Of a DNA stretch of 64,000 nt, positions 56,945-64,000 are shown one piece after another. The stretch spans positions 51,805 to 115,804 of the forward strand of contig NZ_MKIN01000015.1 in assembly GCF_001938985.1 (NCBI RefSeq), in the 5' to 3' direction. Numbering within the stretch: the first letter of the stretch is position 1; every line of letters starts with the position of its first letter. Position numbers and translations under genes: made by a program. Under the pieces are notes generated by a model that did no database searches, was not told where the DNA came from, and was given only the letters and a program-made list of their open reading frames with translations. The stretch comes from Gillisella taibaishanensis. Its GTDB lineage: Bacteria > Pseudomonadota > Alphaproteobacteria > Rhizobiales > Rhizobiaceae.

Positions 56945-57796
56945 ATGTTGAAAATAGTCCATGTAAGCGATCCCCATATTGGACCGGTTGGTCAACTCGT
57001 GGTCGGACTCGATCCAAACGAGCGGCTCAGAAGAGTTTTTCAAGCGATCAACGAAAATCATCTGGATGCCGCTCTATGTGTCATCACCGGTGATTTGACG
57101 GATCGCGGCGACGAAGAGTCTTACCGCGCGTTCGCCGATGCCTTAAGCGGACTGAGGATTCCCTACACACTCCTGCTCGGCAATCACGACAACCGAGAAA
57201 ACTTTCGGCGTGTTTTTCCGGATGCGTCTGTCGATGCGACCGGGTTCATTCAATCTGTCGCGGACTTCGATAACATCAGACTGGTTTTTCTCGACAGCCT
57301 TCATGCAGATCATGCCGGTTTAGGGCAATTATGCAACTCACGCCTTGAATGGTTAGACGGGATACTGGAAGAAGCAAAGGAAGCCAGCCGCCGCTCGGTT
57401 GTGTTCATCCATCACCCCCCGTTTTCCGTAGGGGTCAGGATGTTCGATCAGATGCTACTGGAAAATCCGGAACCCTTCCTAAACACGATCTCCAAAAACA
57501 AGCCGCTCCATTTGGCGTTTGGACATTTGCATTTGACAACTTCCGGCTCATGGAACGGCATTCCCTACAGCTGCAATCGGGGCGTCGCCCACCGGATCGC
57601 TTTGAACCTCGAGGGCGACGTTACGGAGTTCATCGAATCAGAGCCGACTTTCGACGTGATGCTGATTTCTTCGGACGGTGTAGTGGTGCACCATACTGCG
57701 CCGACGACAGACAGCGCGATTATCGCGCGCGAATATCCGACGGAAGACGGAAAAGGTCTTCAAGTTATGCTGCGTCCCGCGACCGCTCACGTTTGA
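56945..57796 (+). CDS. Metallophosphoesterase, cyclic/glycerophosphodiester phosphodiesterase type
   Basis: A 283-residue class III phosphodiesterase of the CpdA/GpdQ group with the full two-metal site: D9 and H11 (SDPHIG), D50 (TGDLTDRG), N80 and H81 (LLGNHDNR), H156/H157 (IHHPPF), and H194 and H196 (FGHLHL). No signal peptide is present, so it acts in the cytoplasm. It lies 62 bases after the binding-protein gene and is probably the last gene of the operon. GpdQ enzymes cleave glycerophosphodiesters, which fits a Ugp-like transporter; cyclic nucleotide hydrolysis remains possible. Confidence 0.87.
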   Translation: MLKIVHVSDPHIGPVGQLVVGLDPNERLRRVFQAINENHLDAALCVITGDLTDRGDEESYRAFADALSGLRIPYTLLLGNHDNRENFRRVFPDASVDATGFIQSVADFDNIRLVFLDSLHADHAGLGQLCNSRLEWLDGILEEAKEASRRSVVFIHHPPFSVGVRMFDQMLLENPEPFLNTISKNKPLHLAFGHLHLTTSGSWNGIPYSCNRGVAHRIALNLEGDVTEFIESEPTFDVMLISSDGVVVHHTAPTTDSAIIAREYPTEDGKGLQVMLRPATAHV

Positions 57797-57979
57797 TCTT
57801 CTGCTGGGCGCTCGCACTTCAATCGAAGATCGACCTGATGGCCCTGAGGCTCGCCTTAAAGGAAGGCTATGGCCGAATATGCCGAAGGATGACGAGCGCT
57901 GTCTCCCTTGCAGAACAAAGCACACGCCGGGGGAATTAAGGATCATCCTCAATTCGCCCGACGTCTCCATTTTAGCAAA

Positions 57980-58993
57980 TCAGAACTGACCGCGAACGCC
58001 AACTTTCGCACCAGTGGATTTCTGTCCATCGCCCTCAATATTAAGCAATATCCCGGCCTCGAACGTTAAAGCGTTTTCGGTAGACATCGATATTCCAGCC
58101 GTCACTGTTCCAAACAAACCGCTCCCGTTGAGACCCGCGTAGCCAGCGGTGAAGCCTAAGCTTGGCTTGACGGTCGCACCGTTTTTGAGATGGAATTCTC
58201 GTTCGACCTCAGCACCCAAACTCACCCTTAGCTGTTCCTCGGTAAAGCCCTGAAGATCAATGGTATCTCCAACACCATTGGAGACGTTGTAGTCATCTAC
58301 CTTTTCATTGAGGTAGATAGCTCGCAGCTTCGGCGTGAGCACGGTGGCGTCGTCGATGGTCCATTGCCCATTGATCGAACTGTCGAACAACCATCGGCTG
58401 GTGTCGAAAGATCCACCAAAGAAGGCGGTATCGATCGTATTTGACGATCCGCCGTAGAGTAAACTCGTATCGAAGAATATGTTTCTGGCGATTTCCAAAG
58501 ATGCATAGGGACCAGCCAGCCAACCATTGCCGGTGAGTTCCGCGTCTTCTTTCGTCGGGTCTGTCATGTGGTCGTAATGGAATGAAAGGCCAATGAGCGC
58601 CTTTTCTGAAAGCAGATAGTCTGCTCCCATCGACAGCATCGAGAAACTGCCCCACTTGTTTCCGTTCTCCTCTCGATTATGGAAGGTCAAGGCGCCGTTC
58701 AACCAGATATTGAACGGAGAATATGTGCCGCCTTTTAAACCGTCGGCATGATCACGAGCCGCTTCCATTTGAGCCAAGCTGGTCGAAAAATTCGCCGTCA
58801 AACCATCAGCACCGGGGCTCATACGAAACGTGACCGGATCGGTGGCCTCTGCTGCGCGCCGGCGCTCGAGAAGTCCGGGAACTTTGATTGTCGAGGCAAT
58901 GAGGTTTTGACGGGTTTGTACAAAACCGTGCACGAGGCTGCTGATGTCTTCTGAAACGGCGGTGATGTTCAGTCCGACGTTATAGGTGACCAC
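57980..58993 (-). pseudogene. Autotransporter beta-barrel part of a split giant secreted protein
   Basis: This frame of 337 codons is the C-terminal outer-membrane autotransporter barrel: long amphipathic strands (LNGALTFHNRE, SFSMLSMGADYLLSEKALIGLSFHY, LTPKLRAIYLNEKVDDY) and a terminal aromatic residue in VGVRGQF, the barrel signal. A linker helix with LVHGFVQTRQNLIASTIKVPGLLERR precedes it. Read alone it starts with a GTG inside the end of the upstream frame and has no signal peptide, so it cannot be exported by itself. The upstream 1,420-codon gene on the same strand ends in a different frame 24 bases inside this one. One extra G in the G5 run (58993-58997 on the plus strand as C5) would join them. 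Confidence 0.8.
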
Positions 58994-58997
58994 CCCC
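58993..58997 (-). other. C5/G5 tract at the frame break of the giant protein
   Basis: Five C on the plus strand (five G in the message) sit exactly where the repeat region frame and the barrel frame must join. With six G the reading would run from LGSPIRG into VVTYNVGLN without a stop. This fits a one-base deletion by slippage, a sequencing error, or a phase-variable switch. Confidence 0.65.
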
Positions 58998-59565
58998 TGA
59001 TTGGAGAGCCGAGCGCACTGATTAACCTATAGCCGACGTTTACCTGCCCGGAAAATGCGGGATTCGGCGTGAATTTGAGATAGAAACCGACAGGAGCAAC
59101 AGGACCCGCCTGTGCGACTTCGCCTCTGATGATTTCCAGGCTTCCGGAATTCGCCGGTGTGACTGCCAGAATGTTGGCATCAACAAACGGACCACCAGTG
59201 GCGCCGCGGTTGAGATAGACATTGGGAGGTGTAGCTCCAGCGTCGACTTCGACGACTTTATCAGTCACAGTCACCGCACGTTCCTTGACCGCGATCGTGT
59301 AGCTGGCAGATCCGGTCATACCGTTCGAATCTCTGACGCTAATCGAGAACGTATAGTCGCCGGACTTGGCCGTTTCCGACAGAGGGCCGTTCAACTGGCC
59401 TGTCGAGACATTCAAAACAAGGCCATCGGGCAGAGTGCCTGATGCCAGACTGTAGACCAATGTTCCGGTCCCCCCGGCAGCCGAAATGCCGGCACTATAG
59501 GCTTCGCCTATCATCGCCTCGGGAAGCGAGCCCCCCGCGGGAGAGAAAGCAAAATCCGCTGGTGC

Positions 59566-61838
59566 TTCTACCTGGAGGGAGTAACTCTTTGAGCCCGTGG
59601 CTCCATTTGCGTCGGTCGCAGTAATGGCGAAGGCAAATGTGCCCGTGGCGGAAGGGGTGCCTGCCAAGGTGCCGTCGCTTGCAAGCGTGAGGCCTGCCGG
59701 CAGCGTGCCTGTGGTGAGCGCAAAACTGTAGGGCGACGTGCCGCCGCTGCCGATCAGCACCTTGCTATATGATTTTCCGCTAACGGCAGCATCGAGTGTC
59801 GCCGGTGAGATGGAAATGCTAGGCAGCCCCACTGACAGCGAATAGTTCCGGCTGGCCTGGGACGTCGTACCAGACGTGCTGTCGGTTGCGGTAATCGTAA
59901 AGCCGAAGGTGCCGGCGACAGTTGGTGTGCCCGAAAGCGAGCCGTCTACACTGTTGACAGTGATGCCAGATGGCAAGGCACCAGCACTGACGGCGTAGGA
60001 ATATGGTGCTGTTCCACCAGTTGCGGGATTGATGACAGCGGAATAGCTTTGGCCCGTGACCGCATCTGCCAGCACCGTCGCCGGCAAAGTCATGACTGGG
60101 CCGGATACCGCCAGAGTATAGCTGCGAGAGGCCGTGTTCTGAGTTACAGCGCTGTCATTTACGGTGACCGTGAAGCTGAAACTTCCCGATGCGGTTGGCG
60201 TCCCAGAGAGCACACCGCTTGAACTGAGCGTCAAGCCAGACGGTAAAGACCCTGTCGTCACACCGTATGTATAGGGAGCAGTCCCACCCGCTGCAGTCAA
60301 CGTTTGACTATAGCGCGCATTGACTGTGGCGGCCGCCATCGAAACGGGTCCAACAGTCACAGGAGCATCGTCATCTATAATGGTTGCTGCTGCACTGGCC
60401 TTGGCTATCGTCGCGTTGGTTGGCGCTGACATTTGGACCAAGAAAGTCTCGTTTGCTTCGGGATTGGTGTCGCCGTTGATGGTTACGGTGATCGAGCGGG
60501 TCGAGGTGCCCGGCGCAAATGTCAACGTACCGCTCGCTGCGACGTAGTCCGAGCCGGCCGAGGCCGTACCGTCTGCTGTCGCGTAGCTCACTGTCACGGT
60601 TTGACTGGATGTCGCACTGAGCGTCACATTGAAGGTTGCCACGGATGTGCCGCTACTGCCTTCGTTCACCGAAACATCGTCGATAGACAATGAGGGTAAC
60701 GCATCGATCTCAAGCGAGTAGCTTTTCGATCCAGTTGCTCCATTCGCATCGGTGGCGGTGACCGCGAAGGCAAATGTGCCTGTTGTAGAGGGCGTACCCG
60801 TCAAGGTGCCATCATTTGCCAAGGTCAAGCCGCCTGGTAACGCCCCGCTGCTGAGGGCAAATGTGTAAGGCGAGGTGCCGCCACTTGCAACCAGCAGCTT
60901 ACTGTAAGTGTTGCCGATAATTCCTGCATCCAGGGTCGAAGGAGAAATTGAGAGGGTTGGCAGGCCGATTGACAGGGCATAGGTCTGGCTGGCCTGAGCT
61001 GCCGTTCCGGCTGTGCTGTCCGTTGCTGTGAGGGTGAAGGCGAAAGTACCGGCCACAGTCGGCGTGCCGGAAAGCGAGCCATCTGCACTATTGATCGTGA
61101 CGCCGGCCGGCAAGGTACCGGCACTGAGACTATAGGTATATGGCGCGATACCACCACTCGCTTGCGTGATCGCAGCTGTATAGGATTCGCCAACGGTGCC
61201 ACTGGTTAGCGTGGTGGTCGGCAAGGTTACGGTGGGGCCGGCGACGGTGAGCGTATAAGCACGGTTACCGCTTGTGGGAGTGCCGCTGCTGTCAGTGGCG
61301 CCCACAGTGAAATTGAAATTGCCACTCGCGGTCGGCGTGCCGGATAGAACGCCAACGCTGTTTAAGGTCAATCCAGACGGCAGAGAACCAGAGGTAACAA
61401 CGAAGGTGTAAGGCGCGGTGCCACCGCTGGCATTCAGGGTCTGACTATAGGACGTGCCTGCTGTGGCCGACGTCAGCGATGCCGGACTAACCACCACCAC
61501 AGCGTCGTCGTTCACAATGGTGCCGGTACCGGTGGCGCGGGCGACGGTGGCATTGCTGACACCGGATAGGCTGACGCTGAAGGTTTCGTTGGGCTCAACC
61601 GCAGTGTCGCCGTTGACAGTTACCGCCACGCTCTGCGCGGTGACGCCGGGCGCAAAGGTCAGCGTGCCGGAGCGCGCGACATAGTCGCTGCCGGCGGTGG
61701 CCGTGCCGTCGGCCGTGGCGTAGTTGACTGAGACGGTCTGGCCGCTGGCTGCGCTTAGACTTACCGTGAAGGTGGCCGTGGCGGTGCCGCTGTTGCCTTC
61801 ATTCACGCTGACGTCGTCGATCGACAGTGACGGCAGTG
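59566..61838 (-). repeat. Tandem super-repeat: two copies of a Calx-beta plus three Ig-like block
   Basis: Each unit is about 1,137 bases (379 codons): a Calx-beta domain opening LPSLSIDDVSVNEG, then three He_PIG domains, closing with a TDANGATGSKSYSL segment. Unit boundaries are near 61838, 60701 and 59566. The copies are clearly homologous and collinear throughout but diverged in many residues, so the duplication is old or has been under selection to vary. Confidence 0.75.
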
Positions 61839-63231
61839 CATCGTCGTTGACGATGGTGCCCAGGCCCTGTGCATCCGTCACGCTCGCGCCAGTGACATTG
61901 CTGACGTTGACGAAGAAGGTTTCATTGGGTTCGTTGAGCGTCTCGCCGGTGACCAGCACAGTGAAGGTCGCGCTGCTGCTGCCTGCGGGAATGGTCTGCC
62001 CGGTCAGGCTGGAGGCGACGTAGTCCGAGCCGACAGTCGCGGTGCCATCTGTAGTAGCGATGTCGAAGCTCACCCCGCCGGCGCCGGCCGGCTGGCTCAG
62101 CGAGACGGTGAAGGTGGCGTTGCTGGTGCCCGAATCGCCTTCGTTCACCGACACGTCGTTGATGCTCAGCGACGGCTGGTCGTCGTTGAGAATAGTGCCC
62201 GTCGCGCTGTTCGGCGAACCGACTGTATAACCGGTGCCGGCGTTGAGACTGATCACCACGGTCTCGTCCGGCTCGACGGTGCTGTCGGCGGTGGGATTGA
62301 CGGTGATGGTGCCGCTGGTGGTGCCGCCCGCGATGACCAGCGGCGAGCTAACAGTCGCGTAATCGGTTCCCGAGGTGGCGGTGCCACTGACGCTGAAGCC
62401 GATCGACAGGGCCGACACGGGCGCCTGGCTCAAGGTGACGGTATAGACAAGGTTGGGGGCGCCATCTTCTGCCACGCTGGACGGGGACACGCTGACCGTG
62501 GCGGTCGGGGCGTCGTCGTTTAGGATGGTGGCGGTCGCGCTGGACGGGCTGCCGATTCCGTAGCCGGTGCCGCTTGCCACGCTGTAGATCACAGTCTCGT
62601 CGGCTTCCACTGTGCCGTCGGCGACAGGTGTGATGGTGAAACTGGCCGTACTGGTGTTCGCAGGCACCACGACGCTGTTCACTGCGCCAGTGTAATCGGT
62701 ACCGCTGGTCGCGCTGCCGCTTCTAGTAAGGTTAACAGTCGTGGCAGAAGAGCTCGTCTGGCTCAGCGTCACCGTATACGTGAAGGGCGCGCCACTGTCT
62801 TCATTGCGAGTGGCGGGGCTGACCGCGATGGTGGCGTTGAGCGTGGGATTGATGGTGATATTGAAGACGATCGGGTTGTCGTACTCATCGAACAGATAGA
62901 ACGAGTCCGACGTCGCGCCATCCCCGTTATTGGTATAGGTCACCCTTTCGGTGCCTGCGCCATCCAGTTGGCCGGTGACAGAGTAGCTGCCGTGCGAGGG
63001 TTGCGGACCGTCGCTCATGCCAAAATTTGAAGTGCCGTCGCACTCACTGACGTCGAAGGTTACCGACCCGCCGGAATTTACGGTGGCAGCCTGCGGCGTA
63101 GCGCATGCGGGTCCAGGCCCTGGGCCCGCTGCCACCGCGCCAGAAGTGATTCCAAAAGAGCAAAACGCAAACAGGGCAAACGCCAACAGGTAAAAGCATG
63201 AATAAGTGAGGTGATTGGCGCTGGATTTCAT

Positions 63232-64000
63232 TAAGACACCCTGAGAGAACCGTCCGAAACGTCGGAACGGGAAATGACCTTCAAGTCGGGCTAGAGCGAC
63301 CGCTAGATTTGCTCCGACTCGACGTAAGAGCAGATAGAGAAGCACCGCAGCGGCCACGTATCGTGCATATTGAGTGACGCTTGCATCAGGTCGACGAGAC
63401 GAAAACCCCATACCATCGCAACCAGAAAGACATCACACGCAGAGCTACGCAATCGCAGCCTTACTAATTGCTGTTTGCAACAGACGCCAATCTTTATGCA
63501 ACCTTTATAATGTGCTAGTATTCGAATGTTAGCAAAGTGTGACAAAGTTGCATCGATGCGCCAATGCACGTCAACAGTCCGCAGCCGCAAATCCAGCGGT
63601 AAGAAGACACTCCAGTCGCGTCTCGGAAGGTGCGAAGCCTTCAAGCTGAGTAGCAAAAGCTCGCAGACATCTTCGAGCTACATTTTCTGTAGCTCAGCTG
63701 TCATTGCCAGAGCAGTTATCGTAGTTTTGATTTCGCTCTAGCAGCTTTAAATTTTTATATTCAGAGCGTTAGCGGCGGCTTGCAGTGCCGGACCACTGAA
63801 GATTCGGTTGAGGATTTTTCAGAGAAGATCGCAAAGTTGCGGGCGCAGTTCAATCCGGCCCACATGGAGATCGCCATCCGCAAGCTGATCTTCCTCGCCC
63901 GCACCACCGCCGTCGAGCATGCCGAGCATCGACTGATGCTGATGGTGCGCGGGCTCATCGAGACGGTCGTGATCGTTGATGTTTTTGGAACGCAAAGAAC
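63232..64000. other. Right edge: no recognised gene; open frame running off the window
   Basis: Bases 63232-63690 hold only short frames and presumably the promoter of the giant protein. On the plus strand one frame is open from 63693 to the window end (about 100 codons without a stop). The part from 63807 on has protein-like composition (KLRAQFNPAHMEIAIRKLIF and RLMLMVRGLIETVVI). There is no good start in it and no family was recognised. It may be the 3' part of a gene fragment; a remote likeness to recombinase tails is too weak to use. Confidence 0.3.

Larger units (their letters stand above)
58969..63231 (-). pseudogene. Giant Calx-beta/Ig-repeat exported protein, barrel out of frame
   Basis: A 1,420-codon gene for a secreted adhesin-like protein. 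A signal peptide covers about residues 1-37 (ending AVAAG). Then come an Ig-like domain (about 45-125), three Calx-beta domains (about 130-460, each with a DD turn near the end such as ILNDD or IVNDD), a unit of one Calx-beta plus three putative-Ig (He_PIG) domains (about 464-842), a second copy of that unit (about 843-1220), a further He_PIG domain, and a linker to the barrel. The ATG at 63231 has CAGGG upstream. It stops at 58969 in the wrong frame just where the barrel should begin, so the product would be released or degraded rather than anchored. Calx-beta domains usually bind calcium; a role in adhesion or biofilm is inferred. Confidence 0.85.

Noticed and set aside
59566..61838. Repeat array considered as CRISPR or satellite DNA
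   Set aside because: The period of about 1.1 kb keeps an open reading frame and encodes known domain types, so it is a protein-coding duplication.
63232..63411. 60-residue N-terminal extension of the giant protein
   Set aside because: The ATG at 63231 is followed by a clean signal peptide and has a ribosome site; the extension would bury that signal.

Overview
The window reads as a chromosome or chromid segment of an alphaproteobacterium of the Rhizobiaceae (Agrobacterium/Allorhizobium/Rhizobium type). The reasons are GC-rich coding with many ATGA or TAATG gene overlaps, a fructose frcRBCAK locus of Sinorhizobium type, a hut cluster with hutF plus hutG, and a succinoglycan exo cluster whose gene order closely follows Sinorhizobium/Agrobacterium. 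No tRNA, rRNA, CRISPR array, intact insertion sequence or prophage was seen.

Layout. (1) 0.1-3.8 kb: a small YqaE/Pmp3 membrane peptide, an arginase-ornithine cyclodeaminase operon divergent from an Lrp/AsnC regulator, and an SDR oxidoreductase ending at a strong terminator hairpin. (2) 3.9-9.8 kb: fructose uptake. A ROK regulator and a FucU/RbsD mutarotase are divergent from binding protein, permease, ATPase and kinase (frcBCAK). (3) 9.9-22.5 kb: histidine utilisation. A polar amino acid ABC transporter, hutC and an LLM flavin monooxygenase form one apparent operon behind a promoter with a HutC-like box. Then come hutF, divergent from hutI-hutH-hutG-hutU-hutD, with a second HutC-like box between hutF and hutI. 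Together they take histidine via urocanate, imidazolone propionate, formiminoglutamate and formylglutamate to glutamate and formate. (4) 22.6-27.7 kb: a TetR regulator, a polysaccharide-export lipoprotein, and a LysR regulator divergent from an MhqO-like ring-cleavage dioxygenase and an MhqD-like hydrolase.

(5) 27.8-47.0 kb: the exo cluster. It holds exoQ, exoF, exoY (minus strand), exoX, exoU (plus), exoV, exoW (minus), and exoT, exoH, exoK, exoL, exoA, exoM, exoO, exoP (plus). It covers priming, sugar addition, succinyl and pyruvyl decoration, flipping, polymerisation, export and chain trimming. exoN and exoI, which sit inside the Sinorhizobium cluster, are not seen here.

(6) 47.6-50.4 kb: a di-heme cytochrome c peroxidase joined to a chemoreceptor. 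(7) 50.5-57.8 kb: an RpiR regulator and a HAD phosphatase, divergent from a carbohydrate/glycerol-phosphate type ABC transporter and a cyclic-phosphodiesterase-like metallophosphoesterase. (8) 58.0-63.2 kb: a very large secreted protein of Calx-beta and Ig-like repeats with a C-terminal autotransporter barrel, split into two reading frames by what looks like a one-base loss in a C5/G5 run. The last 770 bases hold no recognised gene.

The items most worth a second look are the split repeat autotransporter with its internal 1.1 kb tandem duplication, the HutC-linked LLM monooxygenase, and the RpiR-ABC-phosphodiesterase-HAD cluster with its perfect palindromic operator candidate.
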